NCBI GenBank assembly: GCA_902778665.1
Contig: CACYYN010000017.1
Location: forward strand, 1 to 42,709
Length of the DNA: 42,709 nt
DNA from: Oscillospiraceae bacterium
GTDB taxonomy: Bacteria > Bacillota > Clostridia > Oscillospirales > Oscillospiraceae
Reading direction: 5' to 3'
Of the stretch, positions 26,014-33,808 are shown one piece after another (the stretch's first letter is position 1; each line of letters starts with the position of its first letter). Made by a program: the position numbers and the translations under genes. The notes below the pieces were generated by a model. It saw nothing but the letters and a program-made list of their open reading frames with translations. It had not been told where the DNA came from and made no database searches.

Positions 26014-26986
26014 GTTTTCCGTTCTCCTTCCCGAAACAGCGGACCTCGTGTTCTCCGTCAGCTTTTTCCAGCTGCGGATGAATCTCCCTGCACTTTTCCG
26101 TGGCATACGGGCATCGTTCCGCAAAGAAGCAACCTTCCGGCAGAGATACAGGATCAGGCATCATGCCTTTAATCGGTGTGAGACGATTACGCTTCCCACT
26201 CATATCCGGCAGGGAGTGGAAAAGACCGACGGTATACGGATGCAAAGGATTGTCAAAGATGTCTTCCATGGTTCCATATTCAACAATTTCGCCGGCATAG
26301 CAAACTGCCACTTTATCGCAGACTTCCGCAACAATCCCCAGATCATGGGTGATCATGATCATAGACGTCTGAAATTCCGTCTTCAGATCTTTCATCATAT
26401 CAAGCACCTGCGCCTGAATGGTAACATCCAGTGCGGTGGTAGGTTCATCAGACAGAAGAAGAGCCGGATTGCATGCCAGTGCCATCGCAATAACAACGCG
26501 CTGCTTCATACCACCGGAAAACTGATGCGGATAATCATGATATCGCACTGCCGGTATACCGACTTTTTCCAGCATCGCCTCGGCCCTTGCTTTCCCTTCC
26601 GCTTTTTCACATGTATTATGAAGCATGATTGCCTCAAAAATCTGGTATCCGACCGTCATGGTAGGATTCAGGGCTGTCATAGGATCCTGAAAGATCATAG
26701 CGATCTCATTCCCACGGATCGATCTCATCCGCTCTTCGGAAGCAGAGAGAAGATCTTCTCCGTTGTAGAGGATTTTTCCGCTGCGAATGGATGCCGCTCT
26801 GTCCGGGAGAACTCTGAGAATGCTTTTCGCTATGGTCGTCTTTCCGGCTCCGGTTTCTCCGACAAGACCTAATGTTTCACCTTTTTCCAGTGAGAAGCTT
26901 GCTCCGTTTACCGCATGGATAATCTGTTTATCAGAGGTATATTCCACCCGGAGGTCTTTCACTTCAAGAAATGCATGATCTGTCAT
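26006..26986 (-). CDS. Oligopeptide-type ABC ATPase (DppD-like)
   Basis: A 326-residue ATPase: Walker A GETGAGKTT (about 38), Q-loop IFQDPMTALNPT, signature FSGGMKQRV, Walker B LLLSDEPTTALDVT, H-loop MITHDLG. The C-terminal extension has the spaced cysteines CFFAERCPYATEKC ... RCF that hold a metal or iron-sulphur cluster in this family. Its stop overlaps the DppF-like start by eight bases. It follows the permease genes closely, so all belong to one transcript. Confidence 0.92.
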   Translation of the reverse strand: MTDHAFLEVKDLRVEYTSDKQIIHAVNGASFSLEKGETLGLVGETGAGKTTIAKSILRVLPDRAASIRSGKILYNGEDLLSASEERMRSIRGNEIAMIFQDPMTALNPTMTVGYQIFEAIMLHNTCEKAEGKARAEAMLEKVGIPAVRYHDYPHQFSGGMKQRVVIAMALACNPALLLSDEPTTALDVTIQAQVLDMMKDLKTEFQTSMIMITHDLGIVAEVCDKVAVCYAGEIVEYGTMEDIFDNPLHPYTVGLFHSLPDMSGKRNRLTPIKGMMPDPVSLPEGCFFAERCPYATEKCREIHPQLEKADGEHEVRCFGKENGKHG

Positions 26987-26999
26987 GTTTTGCTCTCCA

Positions 27000-27866
27000 T
27001 CAATCCTTCAGTCTCGGATCCATTGCATCCCGGAGACCATCTCCAAAGAGGTTAAACGACAACACGGTAATCATAATAAAGATGCCGGGGATCAGGACAA
27101 GATGCGGATAGATACCCATATAGGATCTTCCCTCTGACAGCATGGCCCCCCACTCCGGGAGATGAGAGGGGATCCCCATACCGACAAAACCAAGTGTTGC
27201 AATGCTGATAATATCGGTCCCTACGCCCATGGTCATACTGACAATCATAGGAGAAATCGCATTGGGAATAATATGCCTCACAATAATATGAAAATCGCTG
27301 GCTTTAACTGCTCTCGCGGCTTCGACATAATCATTCCCCTTTGCCTGCAGAACCGAACCTCTGAGAATTCTTGCATAACTCCCAATGCCGGTAATACCCA
27401 GAGCTGCCATTGTGGTAAACGTTCCCGGCCCGAACACCGCTGAAAAGGACAAGCAGAGAACCAGGCCCGGAATCGACTGATAGACATCCAGAAAGCGCAT
27501 GATGATTGTATCGGCAACGCCGCCGTAGTATCCTGCAACCGTGCCCAGAATCCCGCCCAGAATGGCAGATATGATAACAGAACCCACACTGACCCAGAAT
27601 GAAAAGCGTGCGCCGTAAAAAATTCTGCTCATAATATCTCTCCCGAAACTGTCCGTGCCGAAAGGATGTGCCCTGCTCGGGAAGGAGAACATATTCATAT
27701 AATCCTGATGATAGTAATCATACGGCGTCAGATAATCGCCGAACAGGACTATAACAAGCAACATGGCAATGATAACCAGACCGACTACGGCTCCCTTGTT
27801 CTTCGGCAACCGTCTCATCACCAGCGAAAACTGGGAACGTCTTTTGTTTGAAGGTTCGTTTTTCAT
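27000..27866 (-). CDS. Oligopeptide-type ABC permease (DppC-like)
   Basis: A 288-residue permease with an N-terminal charged tail, a first helix at about 25-45 (AVVGLVIIAMLLVIVLFGDYL), the HPFGTDSFGRDIMSRIFYGAR motif diagnostic of DppC/OppC near 65-85, and an EAA-type loop VEAARAVKASDFHIIVRHIIP near 185. It ends in DGLRDAMDPRLKD, the family's usual tail. It overlaps the DppB-like gene by four bases (ATGA). Confidence 0.92.
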   Translation of the reverse strand: MKNEPSNKRRSQFSLVMRRLPKNKGAVVGLVIIAMLLVIVLFGDYLTPYDYYHQDYMNMFSFPSRAHPFGTDSFGRDIMSRIFYGARFSFWVSVGSVIISAILGGILGTVAGYYGGVADTIIMRFLDVYQSIPGLVLCLSFSAVFGPGTFTTMAALGITGIGSYARILRGSVLQAKGNDYVEAARAVKASDFHIIVRHIIPNAISPMIVSMTMGVGTDIISIATLGFVGMGIPSHLPEWGAMLSEGRSYMGIYPHLVLIPGIFIMITVLSFNLFGDGLRDAMDPRLKD

Positions 27867-28831
27867 GCGTTGACTCCCCTATTGTTCGTCTTTCTGGCTC
27901 TGGCTGCAATAATGGACGATTTAAGCCTGGGATCAACAACCGTATAAACCAGATCGACAAGCAGCATCAGAAAACCATGGAACATAGCAATGACGATAAC
28001 ACATCCGAGCACTACCGGCACATCGTTTGATGCGATCCCTCCGAAAAGATAGGTACCAAGGCCCGGTATCGAAAAAATCTGCTCAATCAGCAATGCCCCT
28101 CCCATCAGGCCGGCCAAAGCTGTGCCCGTGATGGTAACGACCGGGATCATACTGTTGCGCAAAACATGATCGGTAATTGTCTTGCTCTCTTTTTGCCCTT
28201 TTGCTCTTGCGGTGGTAACGTAATCAGACCGAATAACCTCGAGCATACTGGACCTGGACTGCCTGGCTACTATAGCGGAAAGCTGCAGCCCGATGGCAAT
28301 GACAGGCATGATATAGTTTCTCCAGGATTCATATCCGACTGCAGGCAGTATCTTCAGATGAATCGAAAAAATCATAACGAGTATCAGTGCAAACCAGAAA
28401 GAAGGCATGGAGGAAAAGAACATGGTTACCGCCATGGCAAGACTGTCAATCCAGGTACTCTGATGTGTTGCAGCCAGAATACCCATAGGAAGCCCTACAA
28501 TCAGCCCAAAAGCGGTTGCCAGCAGGGCCATCAGTATGGTATAGGGAAGCCTGTCAGCAATCTGTTTCGATACGGATACATGCGTATAATAGGAAACACC
28601 CATGTCACCATGCAAAAGATTTTTGATATAATTGAAAAGTCTCGGGAAATATCCCAGGTCAAGACCGTATTTTGCATTAAACTCCGCAATCGCTTCCTCA
28701 GAAGCACTGTTCCCTAACGCTACTCTGGCAGCATCTCCCGGTGCGAAGAAAAGAATTGTATAGACGAAAATGATAACCATCAGCGTGATGGGGATCAGCC
28801 ACAGTATTCTCTTGACGATGTAGCCTGCCAT
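27863..28831 (-). CDS. Oligopeptide-type ABC permease (DppB-like)
   Basis: A 322-residue permease, first gene of the locus B operon. The first helix is ILWLIPITLMVIIFVYTILFF (about 9-29); LDLGYFPRLFNYIKNLLHGDMGVS is the standard DppB region and VTTARAKGQKESKTITDHVLRNSM the ATPase-docking loop. It ends DLVYTVVDPRLKSSI plus a short basic tail. GAAGGG seven bases before the ATG at 28831. The promoter region at 28869-28928 lies just upstream, opposite the AraC operon. Confidence 0.92.
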   Translation of the reverse strand: MAGYIVKRILWLIPITLMVIIFVYTILFFAPGDAARVALGNSASEEAIAEFNAKYGLDLGYFPRLFNYIKNLLHGDMGVSYYTHVSVSKQIADRLPYTILMALLATAFGLIVGLPMGILAATHQSTWIDSLAMAVTMFFSSMPSFWFALILVMIFSIHLKILPAVGYESWRNYIMPVIAIGLQLSAIVARQSRSSMLEVIRSDYVTTARAKGQKESKTITDHVLRNSMIPVVTITGTALAGLMGGALLIEQIFSIPGLGTYLFGGIASNDVPVVLGCVIVIAMFHGFLMLLVDLVYTVVDPRLKSSIIAARARKTNNRGVNA

Positions 28832-28868
28832 AATATGCCCTTCTTTGCTGTATTATTATTCATATTTT

Positions 28869-28897
28869 ATTATAAACGCGTTGGCATCCAATAGAAA
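28869..28897 (-). promoter_or_regulatory. Promoter of locus B operon
   Basis: On the minus strand a perfect TATAAT (28874-28869) lies 17 bases from TTTCTA (28897-28892), a poor -35. A strong -10 with a weak -35 is the usual form of an activator-dependent promoter. The palindrome at 28904-28928 sits just upstream of the -35. Confidence 0.5.
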
Positions 28898-28903
28898 TGG
28901 AGT

Positions 28904-28928
28904 ATATTGCTTTCAATAAGCACAATAT
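28904..28928. promoter_or_regulatory. Candidate AraC-family operator palindrome
   Basis: ATATTG (28904-28909) and CAATAT (28923-28928) are perfect outer arms, with inner arms TGCTT and AAGCA around TCAAT. The centre is at roughly -54 of the locus B promoter, where class I/II AraC activators bind. The neighbouring plus-strand AraC gene is the obvious candidate partner (inference). Confidence 0.5.
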
Positions 28929-28976
28929 TGACTTAAAAACAATCGTACATTAATGGTAATAATCAAACTTATAAAA

Positions 28977-29005
28977 TTGACAAACGATGCTTTTTCATAT
29001 ATTAT
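28977..29005 (+). promoter_or_regulatory. Promoter of AraC-phosphatase-hydrolase operon
   Basis: Consensus TTGACA (28977-28982), 17 bases, TATTAT (29000-29005). Start expected near 29012, leaving a leader of about 65 bases. A near-consensus promoter suggests steady expression of the regulator. Confidence 0.7.
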
Positions 29006-29078
29006 ACTCAGTGTAACAGGCAATGCTGTTGTTTTCCGTCATTCTTTTATAGGATTATATTGACTTAACTGAAGGAAT

Positions 29079-30071
29079 ATGTTTGATCTTGCCTTTTTTC
29101 AAAAACATGATTTCACAAATGCACCGCTCAGTAACGGGGAGCAATTTAACAGCCGTTTCAGCGGATTGAATCCCATGCCGTCATCGAAATATGCCGAAAT
29201 GTGCAATACGATCTATGGAAATACCTTTTTTCTGAACGATGGGGTTCATTATAAAATCCCCAATTATCCGATCGGTGATTATGCACTTGATAATCTCCTG
29301 TATATTCAGAGTTTCTCCTACCAGGAAGCAGGACCTGCTTTTTATACCCAGAGGACAAATGCCACTTCCTATCAGATTCTGTTCACTTATGAAGGTTCCG
29401 GAGAATTACGCTACGATGGGAAACGGTATCTGCTGGGCCCGGGAGACGGTTTTTTTATAGACTGTATGAAAAGCAGCAATTACTATACCGTCGGAGACAG
29501 ATGGACACACTGTGTACTCCATTTTTATGGGAAAAATGCCGGTTATCTTTATTCTCTTTACAATCGCGGGAGCATTCTTTTCAGGAAAACACTGAACGGG
29601 CATTTTCAGAAATACCTTGAAAACATAGCACTGTGTTCGTACAACACCTCTGAATTCAGGGATATTGAAGTTTCAAACAGCCTTGAGAACCTGATTTTAT
29701 ATCTGATTCGGACGACGGACAACTATCGGATGATGGGATCGGATATACCGAAAAGTCTCCGTGCTGTGGTGGATTACATTTATGCCCATTATTCTGAAAG
29801 TCTGTCATTGGAAACACTATCAACTCTCTCAGGGTATAACAAATACTATCTCTGCAGATTATTTAAAAAACACTTCGGAACTTCCCCACAGGACTATATT
29901 ATTCAGCTACGCATCCTCCGGGCGAAAGAGCTTCTGAGGGACACCGAAATGAATATACAGACAATCAGTGATATTGTGGGCATTGCTGATCCGAACTATT
30001 TTTATCGCCTGTTCAAAGACAAAACCGGTATTTCAGCTGCTGCCTACAGGAAAAACATAAGGAGTGAATGA
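29079..30071 (+). CDS. AraC-family regulator with cupin sensor
   Basis: A 330-residue one-component regulator. Residues about 70-200 form a cupin-type sugar-binding domain (FTYEGSGELRYDGKRYLLGPGDGFFIDCM). The C-terminal 100 residues hold two helix-turn-helices: LETLSTLSGYNKYYLCRLFKK and IQTISDIVGIADPNYFYRLFK, with the AraC signature spacing. It should sense an imported or released sugar in the cytoplasm and act at the divergent promoter of locus B. AGGA is only two bases from the ATG at 29079, so the start could be slightly misplaced; no better one is seen. It overlaps the phosphatase gene by four bases. Confidence 0.87.
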   Translation: MFDLAFFQKHDFTNAPLSNGEQFNSRFSGLNPMPSSKYAEMCNTIYGNTFFLNDGVHYKIPNYPIGDYALDNLLYIQSFSYQEAGPAFYTQRTNATSYQILFTYEGSGELRYDGKRYLLGPGDGFFIDCMKSSNYYTVGDRWTHCVLHFYGKNAGYLYSLYNRGSILFRKTLNGHFQKYLENIALCSYNTSEFRDIEVSNSLENLILYLIRTTDNYRMMGSDIPKSLRAVVDYIYAHYSESLSLETLSTLSGYNKYYLCRLFKKHFGTSPQDYIIQLRILRAKELLRDTEMNIQTISDIVGIADPNYFYRLFKDKTGISAAAYRKNIRSE

Positions 30072-30817
30072 TGACACAAAAGCGAAGAATCCTGCTGAAG
30101 AATGCAAATAATTTCAGAGATCTGGGTGGCTACCCGGTACCGTATGACAATACAACAGCGTGGGGAAAACTGTTTCGTACGGAAACGCTGAGCTACCTGT
30201 GTGATGATGACTGGTCTATTCTGCGTGAAATCAACATTAAAATGCTAATTGATCTCCGAGGGGCAGAGGAAGCTTCGGAAAACCCTGTTTCTGTGCCCGG
30301 TGACTTCACTTACAGAAATCTTCCTCTGATCAGTTCAGACGTCACCTCCTCACGCAAAAGTGCGGGAAGCTCCATGCTGGCCAGCCTGATTATGAGATAT
30401 TCCTATATTTTTTCCCATAGTCTGAAGGAAATATCCGCAATTCTTCACGCAATCAGTTTCGGCCTTGATTCGGGCAGTGTTGCTTTTTTCTGTTCCGGCG
30501 GAAAGGATCGCACCGGGATGATATCCGCCATTCTTCTGCACTTATGCGGAGTTCCTGATGATGATATTATAGCAGATTACAGCATCACCCGTATATATGA
30601 TTCGAATCCTGAGCGCGGCGTTTATGCAAAGCTCATGAGCACTGTATCAGATCTTTCAGGAAAAAAACAGCTTCCGGATGAAATGCTGCGGTCAGATCCC
30701 GAAACAATGGAAGATCTGTTGAAATTCTTTCACGAGAATGACATCTTTCACTTGCTGGATAAACACGGATTCTCTTATGAATCTCAGAACGAATTGAAAG
30801 GAAAAATGATCGAATAA
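30068..30817 (+). CDS. Tyrosine phosphatase (Y_phosphatase3-like)
   Basis: A 249-residue cytoplasmic protein. The N-terminal NFRDLGGYPV motif (about 14-23) and LFRTETLSYL are hallmarks of the PF13350-type protein tyrosine/phosphoinositide phosphatases. The P-loop is FFCSGGKDRTG, with the nucleophile Cys about residue 142 and the transition-state Arg five residues on (C-x5-R). General-acid candidates lie in the preceding loop. It starts inside the AraC stop (ATGA overlap) and ends one base before the next ATG region, so it is tightly coupled in the operon. Why a phosphatase should be co-expressed with a sugar regulator is unknown; sugar-phosphate or phosphotyrosine substrates are both possible. 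Confidence 0.8.
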   Translation: MMTQKRRILLKNANNFRDLGGYPVPYDNTTAWGKLFRTETLSYLCDDDWSILREINIKMLIDLRGAEEASENPVSVPGDFTYRNLPLISSDVTSSRKSAGSSMLASLIMRYSYIFSHSLKEISAILHAISFGLDSGSVAFFCSGGKDRTGMISAILLHLCGVPDDDIIADYSITRIYDSNPERGVYAKLMSTVSDLSGKKQLPDEMLRSDPETMEDLLKFFHENDIFHLLDKHGFSYESQNELKGKMIE

Positions 30818-30818
30818 A

Positions 30819-31925
30819 ATGGCTTCCTATGACATCTTGACCCAAAAATTGGATGAAACCTTTATGCAGCTTCTCGAAGCCGGAAGAATCCCAGGATGTG
30901 GCCTGAAAGTCCGAAAAGATGGAGAGCTGATTTACGACAAATGCTTCGGGTTTGCTGATCTGCAAAGCCGTCTCCCGGTCACAGAAAACACAGTATTCCC
31001 TCTTGCGTCAATGACTAAGCCTGTCATTGCTGTTGCTGTCATGCGGCTCGTTGAGGATGGAAAGCTTTCTCTCGATAACACTCTCCTGGATTTTTTCCCG
31101 GAGTATCCGGAAGAAAAGCGCAGTGTAACCGTCCGCCATCTTCTAAACCATTGCTCCGGCCTTGGACAGGGAGACGCCGGAGATGACTACTTTTTTGAAC
31201 ATGCTATAGCCGGAGAAAGCCTGGAGGAGAGGATCAATCGGCTCGGTGATATGCCCTTTGATTATGCTCCGGGAGAATCTGCACAGTATTCCCCTGTTGT
31301 AGGATTTGAAATTCTCGGTCGAATTATAGAGATTGCTTCCGGCATGAGCCTGGCGAACTATCTGCAACAGACCATATTTGATCCTCTGGAAATGACAGAG
31401 ACCGGCTTCTTCCAACCGGAAACGGACAATCTGGCAGCAATCTATCACAGCGAAAACGGACATCTGGAAAAGGTAAACATCGATCAATCCCCCGAGCTGG
31501 CGTTTTTCTCCCTTATCGCAGCCAATCCGCATTATTACAGCGGGAGCGGAGGCCTCTATTCAACGCTACGTGACTACGACCGCTTCACCGACATGCTGGC
31601 ACATAGGGGCGAACTTCACGGCAGAAGAATCATCCGTCAGGAGAGTGTGAAGCTCCTGCACACGCCTCGGCAACTGACCAATGCCGAATTTGTACCGGGA
31701 GCTGTGTGGGGACTCGGATATCTAATTTTTGATCATCCTGACGGAAAGACATTCTTTGCAGCACCCGGAACTTATTTCTGGTCCGGAGCCTTCGGCACAC
31801 ATATGTTCGTCAATGAAGAACGGGGTGTATGCGCAACATTTATGGTAAGCATGGACGATCTTGGCGGCGGAAGGTCCCCGATTTCACGTCAAATTGAAAA
31901 AATAGTCTTCGAACATATTAAATAA
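30819..31925 (+). CDS. Serine hydrolase, class C beta-lactamase fold
   Basis: A 368-residue PF00144-type hydrolase, no signal peptide, so cytoplasmic. SMTK (about 63-66) is the Ser-x-x-Lys nucleophile motif, and the Tyr of AQYSPVVGFEILG (about 157) replaces the usual Tyr-x-Asn; SGSGGLYSTLRDYDRF and the late GAFGTHMFVN segment (H/K-x-G region) complete the active-site order. Relatives act as esterases or peptidases, not necessarily on beta-lactams. It is the last gene of the AraC operon and ends before a terminator. In this context an esterase that trims acylated sugars is plausible, beside the unrelated esterase of locus B. Confidence 0.82.
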   Translation: MASYDILTQKLDETFMQLLEAGRIPGCGLKVRKDGELIYDKCFGFADLQSRLPVTENTVFPLASMTKPVIAVAVMRLVEDGKLSLDNTLLDFFPEYPEEKRSVTVRHLLNHCSGLGQGDAGDDYFFEHAIAGESLEERINRLGDMPFDYAPGESAQYSPVVGFEILGRIIEIASGMSLANYLQQTIFDPLEMTETGFFQPETDNLAAIYHSENGHLEKVNIDQSPELAFFSLIAANPHYYSGSGGLYSTLRDYDRFTDMLAHRGELHGRRIIRQESVKLLHTPRQLTNAEFVPGAVWGLGYLIFDHPDGKTFFAAPGTYFWSGAFGTHMFVNEERGVCATFMVSMDDLGGGRSPISRQIEKIVFEHIK

Positions 31926-31952
31926 TATAAACCAACTGAATGCAGATATAGA

Positions 31953-31975
31953 AATGAGCCGGAGATTTCCGGCTC
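31953..31975. terminator. Convergent terminator
   Basis: GAGCCGGA and TCCGGCTC form an 8-bp stem around a short loop, followed on the plus strand by AATGTTTTC. It lies between the convergent serine hydrolase and secreted zinc-ribbon genes and can serve both. Confidence 0.65.
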
Positions 31976-31986
31976 AATGTTTTCTG

Positions 31987-32913
31987 TTATGGTGTATGTG
32001 TATGGGAAACAACCGTTGCAGGTTTCACGGGAGGATAAACATCCGGTGACTCAGGGGCTACGGAAGGGCCACCGCCGGGGACCGTAACTGCATGTGCCAC
32101 ATCCGGAGGATTGGGCGGCTCATAACCTGCAGGAGGTGGAGGTGGAACCGGCACAGGGTCACACCAGTACGGCCAATCCCACCAGTAGCAATCCCACCAG
32201 GGATCCCACTCGGCGAGGATGGTCCAGATGGAGTCATCCTTCGGCTGGGAGCAGGAATAGGAGGGCTGATAGGTCCAGATTTTGGCAACCTCGGTGTAGA
32301 CCGGGCCGCCCTCACCGGTGAAGCAGGCCTGCACCTGGCAGCCGTTCATCATGGCGGGGATGCCGCTTAAATAAAGCGTGTCGTTATTGACGCCGGAGAC
32401 GGAGAGGCCGGAGACATAGGCAGGGGCCTCGGCAGCCGGGATGATGAGGCTGGCGTCGGAATTGGCGATATACCAGGTGATCGACGTGGCGTTGGCGGCA
32501 TGGGCAATGAACATGCAGGCACCGCCGTAAGGCACCGACTCACTGGTCGGGCTCTTGGTGACACGGACATTGGCTGTGTAGGCAGGCAGCGTGCTGCCGG
32601 CGGTAATGGTGGTGTAGAAGGGGCCCTGCACGGTGGCAGGTTTTGCACTGTCAGCCGCTGCGGGCTGGGCAATCACCACGGGGGGCGTGGGAGCCGGCGT
32701 TGCAGCAGGAATGACGGGAACCGCCGCAGGCGCTGCAGATTGGGATGCATGGTCGTGCGTGACGACCTCTGCCCCGCAGTAGGAGCAGAAACGGCTGTCA
32801 GACGGAATCTGCTTTCCGCACATTCTGCAGAAGAGAGCATCATCGGCAAATGCCTGTGCACCGAATGCGAAAACCACGGCAAAAGCGAGCAGCAGACAAA
32901 CAATACGCTTCAT
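31987..32913 (-). CDS. Secreted zinc-ribbon protein with Ig-like and Trp-rich parts
   Basis: A 308-residue protein with AAGGAGG before its ATG. A signal peptide (1-24, ending AQAFA-D) is followed at once by a zinc ribbon with CRMCG and CSYCG (about 29-49), a domain normally found in the cytoplasm. Then come an Ala/Pro linker (about 60-95), an Ig-like beta domain (about 105-215, GACMFIAHAANATSITWYI, LYLSGIPAMMNGCQVQACFTG), a striking WDPWWDCYWWDWPYWCDP cluster (about 232-249) and a Pro/Val-rich tail. It has no membrane anchor or sorting signal. I do not know its function; binding to a surface glycan or metal storage are guesses. G+C-rich compared with the operon beside it. Confidence 0.7.
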   Translation of the reverse strand: MKRIVCLLLAFAVVFAFGAQAFADDALFCRMCGKQIPSDSRFCSYCGAEVVTHDHASQSAAPAAVPVIPAATPAPTPPVVIAQPAAADSAKPATVQGPFYTTITAGSTLPAYTANVRVTKSPTSESVPYGGACMFIAHAANATSITWYIANSDASLIIPAAEAPAYVSGLSVSGVNNDTLYLSGIPAMMNGCQVQACFTGEGGPVYTEVAKIWTYQPSYSCSQPKDDSIWTILAEWDPWWDCYWWDWPYWCDPVPVPPPPPAGYEPPNPPDVAHAVTVPGGGPSVAPESPDVYPPVKPATVVSHTHTP

Positions 32914-32991
32914 ATGGTATCCTCCTTAACAAGAGATAGCGATCGCCTATATAGTGGGTGACATAATGCAAGTTATACTACCTATAGGATT

Positions 32992-33020
32992 ATTATAGTG
33001 CAAATCACACGGAAATGCAA
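32992..33020 (-). promoter_or_regulatory. Promoter of secreted zinc-ribbon gene
   Basis: On the minus strand TTGCAT (33020-33015), 17 bases, perfect TATAAT (32997-32992). Its -35 overlaps the hairpin that ends radC. A second possible pair, TTGCAC and TAGTAT, lies 17 bases downstream. A GCGATCGC palindrome lies in the leader near 32939. Confidence 0.5.
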
Positions 33021-33046
33021 GCTTAAACAGGATTTCCGTGTGATTT
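33002..33046. terminator. Long perfect hairpin after radC
   Basis: AAATCACACGGAAAT (33002-33016) and its exact complement at 33032-33046 form a 15-bp stem with a 15-base loop. The U-tract is short on both strands. It probably ends the uvrB-radC transcript and shields the next promoter. Confidence 0.65.
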
Positions 33047-33061
33047 TCTTTGTTTCATTAT

Positions 33062-33748
33062 TCAGGGCATGATGCCGGCATCGAGGAAGGAGAAATAATC
33101 CTCACCGCTGACAATGATATGATCCAGCAGCGGAATGCCGAGGACGGAGAGGGCTTCGGAGAGGCGCTGTGTGACAAGCCGGTCTTCATCTGAGGGGAGC
33201 ACGTCCCCGTCCGGATGATTGTGGGCGACAATGCAGGCGGAGGCGTTGTTTTTGAGCGCCAGCTCGGCCACCAGACGGATATCCACATTGACGCCGTTGA
33301 CCACGCCCCGGCTGACCACTTCGCATTTTTTAAGCTTTTTGGAAGCATCAAGAGAGAGGAGAAGGAACTTCTCGCTGGTTTCTCCGGCAAATTGGCTTTT
33401 CAGCAGAGCACCGGCGGACGCCGTGCTGTCCACAACTTTGACGGTGCGTCTTATCTTCTCGGTCTCCGCCTTGCGGAGAAGGGATGGGACCAGACGGATC
33501 AGGATGGCGGTATTCTCGCCGATGCCGTCCACCGAGCAGAGCTCCTCCACCGAAGCTGAAAACACACCGTCCAGCGTATGGAAACGATCCAGCAGGGCGT
33601 GGGCAAGAGGGTTGGTGTCACGCCGGGCGATGGCATAGAAGAGCAGCAGCTCCAGCGCACGGACCTCACTGAAGGAATCCACCCCGCTGCCGAGAAACTC
33701 CTGCCGCAGGCGATCCCGATGGCCGAGATGCGGATGTTCGGTTTTCAT
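33062..33748 (-). CDS. radC: RadC-family JAB-domain protein
   Basis: 228 residues from the ATG at 33748 (GGGA four bases upstream); an in-frame start 45 bases earlier lacks a site. The N-terminal helix-hairpin-helix part (SVDGIGENTAILIRLVP, about 66-82) precedes the JAB/MPN metal-binding domain, whose motif HNHPDGDVLPSDED lies at about 177-190 and holds the two His and the Asp expected to bind zinc. RadC was named for DNA repair but that role is doubtful; the JAB fold suggests a nuclease or peptidase. It follows tsaD by 60 bases. Confidence 0.9.
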   Translation of the reverse strand: MKTEHPHLGHRDRLRQEFLGSGVDSFSEVRALELLLFYAIARRDTNPLAHALLDRFHTLDGVFSASVEELCSVDGIGENTAILIRLVPSLLRKAETEKIRRTVKVVDSTASAGALLKSQFAGETSEKFLLLSLDASKKLKKCEVVSRGVVNGVNVDIRLVAELALKNNASACIVAHNHPDGDVLPSDEDRLVTQRLSEALSVLGIPLLDHIIVSGEDYFSFLDAGIMP

Positions 33749-33808
33749 GCTTCCCTTCTCCCCTTTCCTCTCATCCGTTTTTGGGACTGTCACAGTGAAA
33801 TGAGACGA

